This document shows, piece by piece, positions 46,110 to 56,325 of a stretch of DNA of 64,000 nt (position 1 is the stretch's first letter; each line of letters starts with the position of its first letter). The position numbers and the translations under genes are program-made. Origin of the DNA: Taudactylus pleione (Eukaryota > Chordata > Amphibia > Anura > Myobatrachidae); contig JAUIMM010000570.1 of assembly GCA_031769625.1 (NCBI GenBank), positions 620,001 to 684,000 on the forward strand. The letters are read 5' to 3'. The notes beneath the pieces were generated by a model. That model was not told the origin of the DNA. It made no database searches and saw only the letters and a list, made by a program, of their open reading frames with translations.

Positions 46110-46690
46110 ACATGTTCTCCTCATGTTTGCATGGATATCCTCCAGGTCCTCTGGGTTCCTCCCACACACCATAAAACATACTGCTATGTAAATTGGCTTC
46201 TGACAAATCAAAATTAACCCTAGTGTGTGAGACAGGGAATATAGGGGGCGACTGGATGCAGCACGCTGTTAATCGCAGCGGGAAGGAGCTCCTGGAGCTA
46301 TTCAATCCAGCACACTGTTAGGCGGTACACCTGCCAAACCGTAATGCTAAGGTGAGCTCAGGGAGGACAGAAACCGCCTGTGGAGAACCCTCCTGGGGGT
46401 TCAAGCAGAAATCTGACTAAAGTGCCGGCCGGGAGGCTGTTTTCTGGCTTAGCGAGGTGCTAACAGCCTCGCTGCTGGCACTTTAGTCGGAGAACACCGG
46501 TTCTCGCAACTAAATACCCGGCTTTAGTCGCGCTAGCCGACATTCCCCGACAAGTCGGACTCAGAGCTGAATTGAACTGCCCCCATAGATTGTAAGCTCT
46601 TCTGTTGCAGGCACAGATGTGAATCACTGAAACATTCTCTGTTAAGAGCTGCGGAGTATGTGTGCTCTATATAAATAACTTAAGTAAATA
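46110..46690 (+). mobile_element. SINE fragment split by a MITE
   Basis: The body (CATGTTCTCC...GGGTTCCTCCCACACACC...AATTAACCCTAGTGTGTG) runs to 46243. It then resumes after the insertion at 46588 with GATTGTAAGCTC...GTGCTCTATATAAATAACTT. It is the same family as 31779-32123, without the tRNA head. Confidence 0.72.
46244..46584. mobile_element. Foldback MITE inserted in the SINE, ATA duplication
   Basis: The ends GGGGGCGACTGGATG and the inverse of CTGAATTGAACTGCCCCC are inverted, with ATA on both sides (46241-46243, 46585-46587). Inner GGAGCTCCTGGAGCTATTCA relates it to 21714-22051. Confidence 0.75.
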
Positions 46691-46799
46691 CCATGTTACA
46701 CGTTCAAGCCCCAATGACTGACACCTAACGAGGTAAACAATCACTATATGATACTCATACATTTTCCCATGTATCGAAAAGTGACACTATATAGAAAAG

Positions 46800-47450
46800 C
46801 GCTATACTGTTTTTTTTTTTTGCATCTACATACAGCAGCAGCGGCCATAATGTGGGCTGAACCATTAATCCAGAGAGGGGATCTAATCTCTTCATCAGGA
46901 TCTAGGAGGGCAACTTTATTACCCACCCCTAACCTCGTGACATCACTAAGGTGACTGGCTCCCAATGAGCAGATAGGCTGTATGCTGGGTTACATCAAGG
47001 TAATAATACATCATTATTCTTTAACTGGGCAACTAGTGACAGACACCAAATTTCTTTTGCGTTGTACAAGGTTGTGTATACCTTGAGGCACCTAAAAAGT
47101 TGATACCTCAAGGTGAGCGAGGGGTAGGAGCAGGGATACCGTCATATTCTGGTGACCCTGGGAACATTATTGACAAATATGCAGATAAGAAATAAACACC
47201 TATTTGTACAGGTCCCTCTATAAAGAAACCTGTACAGCACGACGCAGACCGCCCATCACTCTCCTGCCTTATTAATAATGCACATGCAAATTCTCCAGCA
47301 CAACTTTAAGAAGCTACAAAGTTGCAGGGAAAAGTCTGTGATTGCTGGACACTGTGCCATTTGTAATAGACACATCCAAAGCGGTTCCAGGATTTGGTGC
47401 TAAGGAGCCCGCACGCTAGACAGAGCAACAGCCAGCATCCTCCTGGTATG

Positions 47451-47481
<31 letters not shown>

Positions 47482-48148
47482 CAGGCCAGCACCTTACAAG
47501 TTACACTCTCACTAATAATAAAAATGAAAGGAAGTAATCTCGTGTCATATTGTTCAATACCTCCACCTATGTTGTCTAATGAAACATTGTAACACCAATG
47601 AAAAGCTGCTTGTGCTGAGAGGGACATCCATTTATAGACTTGCTAATCAGCATGAGACCTGCAAATGATGGAACACACTATTGCATCATTAGATGTGACA
47701 AATTCTAAGCTTATTCATATATTGCTCAGCGAATGATGGCACCAAAGCCTGTGTGTCACCATGGACCCAAAGATGCTGGGAATATATTAATATTATTAGC
47801 ACTTACTAGTTATATAGTTCCTGCATTGGAAATATTAATAGGAATTACATTGAATATAACTAAATAATAATAATAATACAACTCCAGCATTCTGGACACT
47901 GGGTATATGGGGACCAGATGTTTCTCAGCAGATAACCTTGTGCATAGAAGATAACTTGGGTCTGGAGGAGAATGAATAGGAAACCTGCAGCACTCCAGAA
48001 GCAGAGGCCCAGCTCAGCACTCCCCCTCGATTAATCCCAGATGACCCCCTCTGGATGTGTGCAGGACTAGGAAGATGCATCATTGCTGCATGCACCCCCC
48101 CAGTGCAGGCCGCAGCCACCAGACAAATAACCCCGACTGGGGGCGCAC
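46800..48148. other. ZBTB47 intron 1, 5' part; no recognised coding sequence
   Basis: AT-rich sequence with a (GTAT)n run at 47447-47480 and a GTGACATCACTAAGG motif near 46937. Nothing else is recognised. Confidence 0.5.
47447..47480. repeat. (GTAT)n microsatellite
   Basis: Eight or nine pure tetranucleotide units. Confidence 0.95.
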
Positions 48149-48154
48149 ACTCAC

Positions 48155-48157
48155 CAT
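48155..48157 (-). CDS. ZBTB47: ZBTB47 initiator codon at the end of exon 1
   Basis: On the minus strand the sequence reads CACAATG|GTGAGT, so the exon would end directly after ATG with a consensus donor at 48149-48154. The acceptor of the large exon at 17081 opens with TTG ATA GTT GAG in phase 0. The spliced product therefore starts M-L-I-V-E-K-T-T-D, close to the start I recall for mammalian ZBTB47 (MLLVEKTTD). The -3 base is A, a favourable initiation context. The phase fit, the donor, the GC-rich surroundings and the protein match together support the assignment. The intron is about 31 kb. Proof needs a spliced cDNA. Confidence 0.8.
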
Positions 48158-48233
48158 TGTGCTGCCGTGCTGCAGCGGAGGCAGGGAAGGAATGACGCTC
48201 GGGGGGCTGTGTGGACGTGTAGGGCCGGTGCAT
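48155..48233 (-). other. Upstream ORF overlapping the ZBTB47 start
   Basis: An ATG at 48233 opens a frame (MHRPYTSTQP...) that runs through the real ATG in another frame. It crosses the splice junction and stops at the TGA of GTTGAG-type sequence in exon 2, giving about 29 codons. If the transcript starts upstream of 48233, this would be an inhibitory overlapping uORF. Its use and conservation are unknown. Confidence 0.4.
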
Positions 48234-48320
48234 GCCCCCCTGCTCTGCGGCCTCTTATTGTCCTACATGCTCCGCTCCTGGGCATCCCTCCGCCATGTTA
48301 CATTCCCGGCTCTGGCCGGC
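48158..48320 (-). other. ZBTB47: ZBTB47 exon 1, 5' untranslated part (5' limit approximate)
   Basis: The 160 bases or so upstream of the initiator codon are GC-rich with many CpG, unlike the intron next to them. They contain an AACATGGCGG motif (around 48290-48300 on the minus strand) of the kind often found just downstream of vertebrate start sites (YY1-like). There are several upstream ATGs. The transcription start itself cannot be read from sequence, so the upper limit is a guess. Confidence 0.5.
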
Positions 48321-48430
48321 CTCTCCGGCTCTAGGGGGGGTGCTGCCCGGGGATGGCATCCTATTGGAGGGAAAGGGTCACGTGCGGCAGGCGACTGGCT
48401 CCCTCCTCCCCTCCTCCTTCTGCTTAAAGA
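48320..48430 (-). promoter_or_regulatory. ZBTB47: Putative ZBTB47 promoter with CCAAT box
   Basis: This GC-rich, CpG-rich block lies directly upstream of exon 1 on the minus strand and carries a CCAAT box (ATTGG on the plus strand at 48363-48367). No TATA box is evident. A 33-bp minisatellite starts only about 120 bases further upstream. The call rests on position and composition, not on mapped start sites. Confidence 0.45.
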
Positions 48431-48554
48431 GACAAAGTAAGGAGGAGGGGGCGGGGTATTGGGGTGAGGGGGCCGGGAACCTGCGAGTACAGGGTAACAA
48501 TGAGGATGATACATTGTATCCAGCGCTGCCAGGGAAGAAGCGAGGGACAACTGC

Positions 48555-50893
48555 ACTAACTGAGAATGGCAGTGACAGAGGGGTAGGAGCAGTGACACAT
48601 AGGGGTAGGAGCAGTGCCACAGAGGGGTGAGAGAGGGGTAGGAGCAGTGCCACAGAGGGGTGAGAGAGGGGTAGGAGCAGTGACACAGAGGGGTGAGAGA
48701 GGGGCAGGAGCAGTGCCACAGAGGGGTGAGAGAGGGGCAGGACCAGTGACACAGAGGGGTGAGAGAGGAGTAGGAGCAGTGACACAGAGGGGTGAGAGAG
48801 GGGTAGGAGCAGTGACACAGAGGGGTGAGAGAGGGGTAGGAGCAGTGACAGAGAGGGGTGAGAGAGGGGTAGGAGCAGTGCCACAGAGGGGTGAGAGAGG
48901 GGTTGGAGCAGTGACAGAGAGGGATGAAAGAGGGGTAGGACCAGTGACACAGAGGGGTGAGAGAGGAGTAGGAGCAGTGACACAGAGGGGTGAGAGAGGG
49001 GTAGAAGCAGTGACACAGAGGGATTAGAGAGGGACAGGAGCAGTGACACAGAGGGATTAGAGAGGGACAGGAGCAGTGACACAGAGGGGTGAGGGGGTTG
49101 GAGCAGTGACAGAGGGGTGAGAGAGGGGTAGGAGCAGTGACACAGAGGGGTGATAGGGGTAGGAGCAGTGATACAGAGGGATGAGAGAGGGGTTGGAGCA
49201 GTGACACAGAGGGATGAGAGAGGGGTAGGAGCAGTGACAGAGGGGTGAGAGAGGGGTAGGAGCAGTGACACAGAGATTAGAGAGGGGTAGGAGCAGTGAC
49301 AGAGAGGGATGAGAGAGGGGTAGGAGCAGTGACACAGATGGATTAGAGAGGGGTAGGAGCAGTGACAGAGAGGGATGAGAGAGGGGTAGGAGCAATGACA
49401 CAGAGGGGTGAGAGAGGCAGGAGCAGTGACAGAGAGGGATGAGAGAGGGGTAGGAGCAGTGACACAGAGATTAGAGAGGGGTAGGAGCAGTGACACAGAG
49501 GGGTGAGAGAGGCAGGAGCAGTGACAGAGAGGGATTAGAGAGGGGTAGGAGCAGTGACACAGAGGGGTGAGAGAGGCAGGAGCAGTGACAGAGAGGGATT
49601 AGAGAGGGGTAGGAGCAGTGCCACAGAGGGGTGAGAGAGGGGTAGGAGCAGTGCCACAGAGGGGTGAGAGAGGGGTTGGAGCAGTGACAGAGAGGGATGA
49701 AAGAGGAGTAGGAGCAGTGACACAGAGGGGTGAGAGAGGGGTAGAAGCAGTGACACAGAGGGATTAGAGAGGGACAGGAGCAGTGACACAGAGGGATTAG
49801 AGAGGGACAGGAGCAGTGACACAGAGGGGTGAGGGGATTGGAGCAGTGACAGAGGGGTGAGAGAGGGGTAGGAGCAGTGACACAGAGGGGTGAGAGAGGG
49901 GTAGGAGCAGTGATACAGAGGGGTGAGAGAGGGGTTGGAGCAGTGACACAGAGGGATGAGAGAGGGGTAGGAGCAGTGACAGAGGGGTGAGAGAGGGGTA
50001 GGAGCAGTGACACAGAGATTAGAGAGGGGTAGGAGCAGTGACAGAGAGGGATGAGAGAGGGGTAGGAGCAGTGACACAGATGGATTAGAGAGGGGTAGGA
50101 GCAGTGACAGAGAGGGATGAGAGAGGGGTAGGAGCAATGACACAGAGGGGTGAGAGAGGCAGGAGCAGTGACAGAGAGGGATGAGAGAGGGGTAGGAGCA
50201 GTGACACAGAGATTAGAGAGGGGTAGGAGCAGTGACAGAGAGGGATGAGAGAGGGGTAGGAGCAGTGACACAGATGGATTAGAGAGGGGTAGGAGCAGTG
50301 ACAGAGAGGGATGAGAGAGGGGTAGGAGCAGTGACACAGAGGGGTGAGAGAGGCAGGAGCAGTGACAGAGAGGGATTAGAGAGGGGTAGGAGCAGTGACA
50401 CAGAGGGGTGAGAGAGGGGTAGGAGCAGTGACACAGAGGGGTGAGAGAGGGGTAGGAGCAGTGACAGAGAGGGGTGAGAGGGGTAGGAGCAGTGACACAG
50501 AGAGATTAGAGAAGGGTAGGAGCAGTGACACAGAGGGATGAAAGAGGGGTAGGACCAGTGACACAGAGGGGTGAGAGAGGAGTAGGAGCAGTGACACAGA
50601 GGGGTGAGAGAGGGGTAGGAACAGTGACACAGAGGGGTGAGAGAGGAGTAGGAGCAGTGACGCAGAGGGGTGAGAGAGGGGTAGAAGCAGTGACGCAGAG
50701 GGGTGAGAGAGGGGTAGGAGCAGTGACGCAGAGGGGTGAGAGAGGGGTAGGAGCAGTGACAGAGAGGGGTGAGAGAGGGGTAGGAGCAGTGACGCAGAGG
50801 GGTGAGAGAGGGGTAGGAGCAGTGACACAGAGGGATGAAAGAGGGGTAGGAGCAGTGACACAGAAGGATTAGAGATGGGTAGGAGCAGTGACA
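48555..50893. repeat. 33-bp minisatellite, about 70 units, with higher-order duplication
   Basis: The unit is AGTGACACAGAGGGGTGAGA plus GAGGGGTAGGAGC (33 bp), with variants such as GGGATTAGAG, CCACAG and CGCAG. Variant order is repeated at an offset of 740-742 bp: for example GTAGAAGCAG at 49001 and 49741, and AGCAATGACA at 49391 and 50133. The strand is strongly purine-rich (GA) on plus. Because 33 is a multiple of 3, frames up to 372 codons open on minus (PLSHPSVSLLL) and none is a gene. Confidence 0.95.
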
Positions 50894-51188
50894 CATTAAT
50901 AACGGGATCAGATGGACAGACAACACGTTATGCTGGTCATACATCAGGCATCTATTGGGCCAGTTCCCCACTCTGCTGAAGCCTGGGTTGAATGATCGGC
51001 AAAATCCAACATATTGGTCAATCTGGATTCGCCAACTCCGACCCAAAAATGATCGTAATTGTCGAGTCTGGAATTTTTAACATGTATTTTTACCCGAGAA
51101 ATCACCAATCATCGGAGTCCGCCTATCAGAACGGCATCGGGGAATTTATCATCCATCAGAAGTCAACCACTGGAGCCATTGTAACAGA

Positions 51189-51656
51189 GGGCCTGATTCA
51201 GACCCGCTCGCGAGCGCTAAGCGCTCGCAAGCGGGTCGATGGTGGCCCAGTGTGCATGCGCACGATGGAGCCGGCTCGAACCAAAGGGGGCGTTGCTGTC
51301 GATGTTGAGTGACAGCACGCCCCGTTTGGTGGGCGGGCCATGGGCGTGTCTGCCCAGACGGAGGTATTCCCATGGGAAGGCCTACCGTCTGGGGCCGGCC
51401 CCACTGACATCACAAGTGTTAGAGCCAAAAGCACTCTTGGGCTTGCGGCAACGAGACCCTACCACAAGGGTCTCCTCCCAAGCCCGATGGTCGCGATGGT
51501 CTTGACCATCGCGACCATCATCATGGCTGCTCGCTATAGCTGTGGGTGGTCACCCACAGCTATGCGAGCGGCCAGGAGGCCGTTCTGAAAATCAAAAAGG
51601 CCGGCCCTGATTCAGAGCGAGCGCTCTGTCAGAGCGTCCGGCTCTGAATCAGGCCC
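51189..51656 (+). mobile_element. Serial-hairpin element, copy 1
   Basis: The ends GGGCCTGATTCAGA and the inverse of CTGAATCAGGCCC match, flanked by AGA on both sides. The interior is a chain of hairpins, including CCAGACGGAGGTATTCCC / GGAAGGCCTACCGTCTGG and GATGGTCGCGATGGTC / GACCATCGCGACCATC. It is non-coding. The transposon class is unknown; the end resembles PIF/Harbinger-like GGGCCTGATTC termini. Confidence 0.78.
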
Positions 51657-51659
51657 AGA

Positions 51660-51905
51660 GTACTCAGACACAGTCACAGGCTGAGACACGCCTCTGAAAC
51701 AGTCGCAACGCACCTGCGTTTGACTTGCCACCCCACCGTTACCTCCCACAAACGCTCAATGACTGCCAATCACTCTGCGACCAATTACTCACCGTGAGCG
51801 GCGTTGGTAATCCATTGGGACACGGGCCGTGCGACAGACGCATGCTCAGTACAAAAATAATCGCTCAAACATCTCCATTGTGTCCACCTCTGAATCCGGC
51901 CCCAT
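51660..51905. repeat. Partial element related to 60545-60850
   Basis: ACGCTCAATGACTGCCAATCACT and CCACCTCTGAATCCGGCCCC resemble the other element's CCCACAAACGGTCCCTGCCT...CAATCACTTT. The left part is missing. Confidence 0.35.
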
Positions 51906-52078
51906 CATCTGAGAGGACGCTGCCAGTCTGGGATTTGCACCGACGGTATTGAGGCACAGAGTATAACAGAGCCCCCGATCTTCACTAATAACTGCATTAA
52001 GGTGGTATAGGCTTCACTGCTGGGGACCCACAGGTCACAGACCTCTAGCTTGTGTGTGGCTTAGCAATTCTGTCCACT

Positions 52079-53365
52079 GCTGAATCAGCCCCACAGACAC
52101 TGGAGCAGAATGGGATATCAAGCTGAGGTCAGGGGCACTGGCAAGAAACAAAACTGGACAGAGTTGATATAATCAGACGAGATACAATAATTATGGACAA
52201 TAACATTGTCAAATGTAGCTGAGGTGAGGGCCACAGAGGACGTAGATGGTGATATTCACGCAGATTCTCGGGAATCTGCGAATCGCACTTTGGCCCCCCT
52301 ATGGCTCTGCCTGACTGACAGTCAGAGACGTTTGCGGTGCGGGGGCAGGGACAGCCTGCGTTCCCATTTTCTGGGAGGGATGAGGCCAGGGTTTGTGCCC
52401 AACAGGGCTGGTGCAAGGTGTCTGGGCGCCCTAGGCAACATTTCACCCACCGCCCCTGTTCCTCCAATTCATACTATGCCACATATTAGTGACGCTAATT
52501 AATAATATGCCACACAGCAAAGACCTAAAATCATACTGTGCTTCATAACACTGCACCCAATTCATAATATGTTATGTTCCACAATTCATTATGTGCCACA
52601 CAGCTGTATCCCCAATTTATAATTATGCTACACATCAATGTATCCAATGCATATGCCACACAGCTTTGCACCATAGTTATTGTATTCCACATAGCCATGA
52701 ATTATGCCAAACAATGCCCCTAGTTTATATGCCACACATGTGCCCCAAATTATTTATATGCCATACAACTGTGCCCCAATACATTATTCCACACATCCAT
52801 GCCCCAATATATTTATGCCACACATCTGTGCTCCAATATATGTCAGTACCCATTACCCTCACCATACACAAACACTCACCCTACCAGCACTCATCAAAAC
52901 CACACACACATACACTAACCCTGTCAGCAATAAAACCACCCCCCACACACTAAACCAACCTACCTGGGACTGAAAGAGACATCCTTTTTTTGTGGCCTTT
53001 GCAGCGCCCTCCAATGGCCAGCGCCCCTAGGCAGCTGCCTAAAGCTGCCTAATGGTAGCACCCGCCCTGGTGCCCAAGGATGCAGAGTTCCTGGCCTCGG
53101 AAGCTGGCCAGCCTGCGTAAGCTGAGGCTTCCTCAACTGACCGGTAGTGCACAACATTGTGACCTTGGTTGCAGCACTGCGATCACAGATGTTGACAGCA
53201 TGGATCTTTTCACTTCAGACGCATTTGAATTTTGGCAGGACGGACTTCCAAAGCTGCTTCTGTGCGGCTTTGCAATTCCGTCCACTGCTGAATCAGCCTC
53301 ACGGGCACTGGAGTACAATGGGATATCGAGCTGAGGTCAGGGGCACTGGCAAAAAAAGTGGTGTA
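52079..53365 (+). repeat. Two direct repeats of about 80 bp around the hAT-like insertion
   Basis: TCCACTGCTGAATCAGCC...GAGCTGAGGTCAGGGGCACT occurs at about 52071-52150 and again at 53279-53360 with about 90 percent identity. The duplication predates or accompanies the hAT-like insertion between them. Confidence 0.7.
52403..53069. mobile_element. hAT-like non-autonomous element with 8-bp duplication
   Basis: The ends CAGGGCTGGTGC and the inverse of GCACCCGCCCTG are flanked by a perfect GTGCCCAA duplication (52395-52402, 53070-53077). CAGGG ends and 8-bp duplications are typical of hAT. The interior is an imperfect array of TATGCCACACA...CCCCAAT units of about 38 bp. No transposase is present. 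Confidence 0.85.
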
Positions 53366-53670
53366 CACAAGCTGGCTGCACCACCCTAGTTACAGCTATG
53401 GAGGGAACAAATGGTGCCACGGGCAGCTCGTAAATATGTGGGCAACAACTGGCGGGCGCCGTCAGATTAATGACACAGGCGCCTTTGGGATAACTGCGGA
53501 TGCGCCCTCATGCCGCAGCACCTTGGCCGATAGCCCTACTTATCCGCCCCTGGAACCACCACTGACTGCAAACAAAGGAAGTCTGGAGCGGGAGACACAA
53601 AGTGGGTATATACCACACCGCTGGTCCCCATGAGCTGGAGCAGGGCTCCGTTTTGTGACACATCTACAAA

Positions 53671-53947
53671 GGGCCTGATGGTTTGCGTACATCTCCGATG
53701 GTTCCGGGTCTGCTCAGGCCGTAGGACCCATTCTGTGCACGTGCACCGCAAGCAGCAACCATCGTGACTGATGGTCGCGATGGTGATCTGAGGAAGCATC
53801 TACGGACACTACGCTGGGATCGCAGATACATGCAGGAGGCGTGTGTTTCCCACAGACACCTCCTGCTGCATTAGCATATTAGTTGGACGATATTGCACAG
53901 CCGCTTTCCTGTATCTGTGCACTACCACCCATCTCTGAGCCAGGCCC
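53671..53947. mobile_element. MITE with GGGCCTGATGG ends
   Basis: GGGCCTGATGG and the inverse of GAGCCAGGCCC are flanked by AAA on both sides. It contains ACCATCGTGACTGATGGTCGCGAT, a relic of the hairpin seen in the serial-hairpin family. Confidence 0.55.
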
Positions 53948-53994
53948 AAAGACATCTCTTCCCCTTATTCCTCTTTTATAGATTCTGCCCTATA

Positions 53995-54163
53995 GCAGAG
54001 GTTCCTAAACTCTGCCATTACAGTCCAGATTTTAAGGATATCCATGCTTGAGTCCAGATGGTTAAATCAAATTGACTGAGGTACCAATTAAGTCACCTGT
54101 GCTCATGCATGGATATCCTAAAAAGGTAATGAACTGTAATAGCAGAGTCTGGGAACCTCTGCT
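53995..54163. mobile_element. Foldback MITE (CAGAGGTTCC / ATATCCATGC), intact copy
   Basis: GCAGAGGTTCCTAAACTCTGC...GGATATCCATGC on the left pairs with GCATGGATATCC...GCAGAGTCTGGGAACCTCTGC on the right. It is 169 bp and directly abuts serial-hairpin copy 2. Confidence 0.8.
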
Positions 54164-54167
54164 TCAT

Positions 54168-54694
54168 AAAGCCCCGACCGCACGGCCGCCTCGATGTTTT
54201 GCCAGTGCGCATGCGCACAAGGGAGCCGGCTCCCTCGTGCGCATGCGTGAGACCTGCTACGACCGACAGCGCCGGTCGTAGCGGGTCTCTTTCCAAAGGG
54301 GGCGAGCTGTCGATGTTGATTGACAGCTCGCCCCGTTTGGAAGGCGGGCCGGGGGGGTGGCAGCCCAAACGGAGGCGTTCCCATGGGAACGCCTGCCGTT
54401 TGGGAGAGGCCCCACTGACATCACTAGTGATGTCAGTGGAGAGCTTCCAGCTCTGACAGAGCCAGAAGCTCTCCGGGGCTTACGACAAGTGAGACCCTAC
54501 CCTAGGGTCTCGTCGTAAGTCCCGATGGTCGCGATGGTCTCTGACCATCGCGACCATCACCCGAGCGGTCGTTAGAGCTGTGGGTGTTAACCCACAGCCT
54601 AACGACCGCAACAGAGGCGGGCGGTCAGGATGCAAGTGGCCGCCCAGTTTCTGAGCGACCGCTTGCATCCTCCGACCGCCTCTGAATGAGGCCC
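54168..54694 (+). mobile_element. Serial-hairpin element, copy 2 (about ten hairpins)
   Basis: Hairpins follow one another with almost no spacer: GCGCATGCGC; GGGAGCCGGCTCCC; GCTACGACCG/CGGTCGTAGC; GGGGCGAGCTGTC/GACAGCTCGCCCC (54299-54334); CCCAAACGG...CCGTTTGGG (54364-54404); a perfect 28-base palindrome at 54412-54439; AGAGCTTC/GAAGCTCT; CTTACGAC...GTCGTAAG; GATGGTCGCGATGGTC with a 3-base loop (54524-54558); CGGTCGTTAG/CTAACGACCG; AGGATGCAAG/CTTGCATCCT. The right end is CTCTGAATGAGGCCC. It is non-coding. Confidence 0.8.
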
Positions 54695-54867
54695 AATGTG
54701 TGTACGGGGGGCGATGTCAGCGGCGGGCCCGGCGGGAGTGCCAGCATCGGTAAGTGCATCCATCCATACTTGCCGATGCTGGCAACAGCGAACGAACCGT
54801 TGGGTGACAACAGCATGGCATCGTTAACAACCTGCGGGAGCGCGCATTATTTGTCGGTGAGTACAAT

Positions 54868-55388
54868 GGCCCTGATTCAGAGCTGGACGCTCTGACAGAG
54901 CGCTTGCTCTGAATCAGGGCCGTCCTTCCTGATTTTAGAGCGGCCTCCTGGCCGCTCGCATAGCTGTGGGTGATAGCTAGCGAGCGGCCAAAAAGATGGT
55001 CGCGATGGTCTTGACCATCGCGACCATCAGGCTTGCGACGAGACCCTTGTGGTAGGGTCTCGTTGCCACAAGCCCTGGAGTGCTTTCGGCTCTATCAGAG
55101 CCGAGAGCAGTCCCACTGACATCACTTGTGATGTCAGTGAGGCCGGCCCCAGACGGTAGGCATTCCCATGGGAACGCCTCCGTCTGGGCAGCAACGCCCC
55201 TGGCACGCCCACCAAAGGGGCGTGCTGTCACTCACCATCGACAGCATGCCCCCTTTGTAGCGAGACCCATAGCGACGGCTTGGCCGTCGCTATCCGGGTC
55301 TCGCGCATGTGCACGATGGAGCCGGCTCCCTCGTGCGCATGCGCACTGGGCCAACCGACCCACTCGCGAGCGGGTCTGAATTAGGCCC
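54868..55388 (-). mobile_element. Serial-hairpin element, copy 3 (inverted)
   Basis: It has the same hairpin order as copies 1 and 2 in reverse, from GGCCCTGATTCAGAGC to TCTGAATTAGGCCC. The palindrome CACTGACATCACTTGTGATG and the hairpin GATGGTCGCGATGGTC / GACCATCGCGACCATC are kept. The arm CCAGACGG...CCGTCTGG (55148-55188) differs from copy 2 by a paired change. Confidence 0.8.
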
Positions 55389-55527
55389 ACTGGACGATAT
55401 GAATGATATATCGTTCAACGATATCGTTATGTTTCATATCGTTCGTGTATGAGCCTTCAGATGGAGTTCCAGTGATTGATCCCAAGGATATGAAAATGGA
55501 AAGCCATTTTAAAAAAACAATGGCAAG

Positions 55528-55794
55528 CAGGGACGTAGAGAGCCCTACCGGGCCCAGGCGAAGAGGGGGCGTAGCCTAATCATGGGAGGCGTGGCCACGC
55601 CCCCTTGAGCAGAAAAAAAACACGTTTGCATGGGGAGGGGGGCGCTCTGAGCCCCTCAGCCCGGCGCAAAGCCAGGGGGGCACAATCAGTGTGATCGCTT
55701 CCGCCCACAGGCATAGGAGACTGCTGTGGCTGCTGCTCAGCAGGCACGAGCAGTCTCCAACTGCAGCTCAGCACATGCACACTCTGCGCCCCTG
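55528..55794. mobile_element. hAT-like MITE, copy 1
   Basis: The ends CAGGGACGTAGAGAG and the inverse of TGCGCCCCTG match those of 59675-60039, and the interior shares GGGGGCGTAGCCTAATC and GTGTGATCGC. The flanking duplication is too decayed to read. Confidence 0.65.
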
Positions 55795-56057
55795 GGGGCA
55801 GATATAATTTCAGGTACAGCTGGAGTAACCCGCAGACGGAACATTGCGGTGCAGCTGCAGAAGTCACATCTCTTTCTATATACAACATACAGGCAGCAGC
55901 ATGGGGACAGCTGAGCATCCAGACACCAGTTGTGGGTACAGTATGCAACCCCCACACATACTGTCACACTGAGCCTGGCACTGGTATAGTGTGCTGCAAT
56001 ACCTCTATCACTCAGTGTCAGATCACTCTGCAGCACACGGTGCCGGTCATCCATTTT

Positions 56058-56325
56058 AAGCATTGCAGTGACCGACATATAACACAGTGAGCATTGCAGT
56101 GACCGACATATAACACAGTGAGCATTGCAGTGACAGCCATGTAATACAGAGAACATAGTAGTAAGTGCAATATAATACATAGTGCATAACAGTGACTGCC
56201 ATATAATACAGAGACCAACGCAGTGACCACCTTATAATGTAGGGAACATTGCAGTGACCACCAAGTAATGAAGAGAGCATCGCAGTGACCATCAAATAAT
56301 GCAGTCGCAGTTATCACCATATAAT
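56058..56325. repeat. 31-bp minisatellite
   Basis: About nine units of GCATTGCAGTGACCGACATA plus TAACACAGTGA, diverging to the right. Confidence 0.85.

Noticed and set aside
49000..50400. CRISPR-like array
   Set aside because: The repeats are adjacent with no unique spacers, and the organism is a vertebrate.
48263..51046. Long minus-strand frames (up to 372 codons) of Leu/Pro/Ser/His repeats
   Set aside because: They are translations of the 33-bp minisatellite, open in several frames because the unit is a multiple of three.
51239..51588. Short frames in the serial-hairpin elements
   Set aside because: They read through GC-rich hairpins, are not conserved between copies, and stop at different points.
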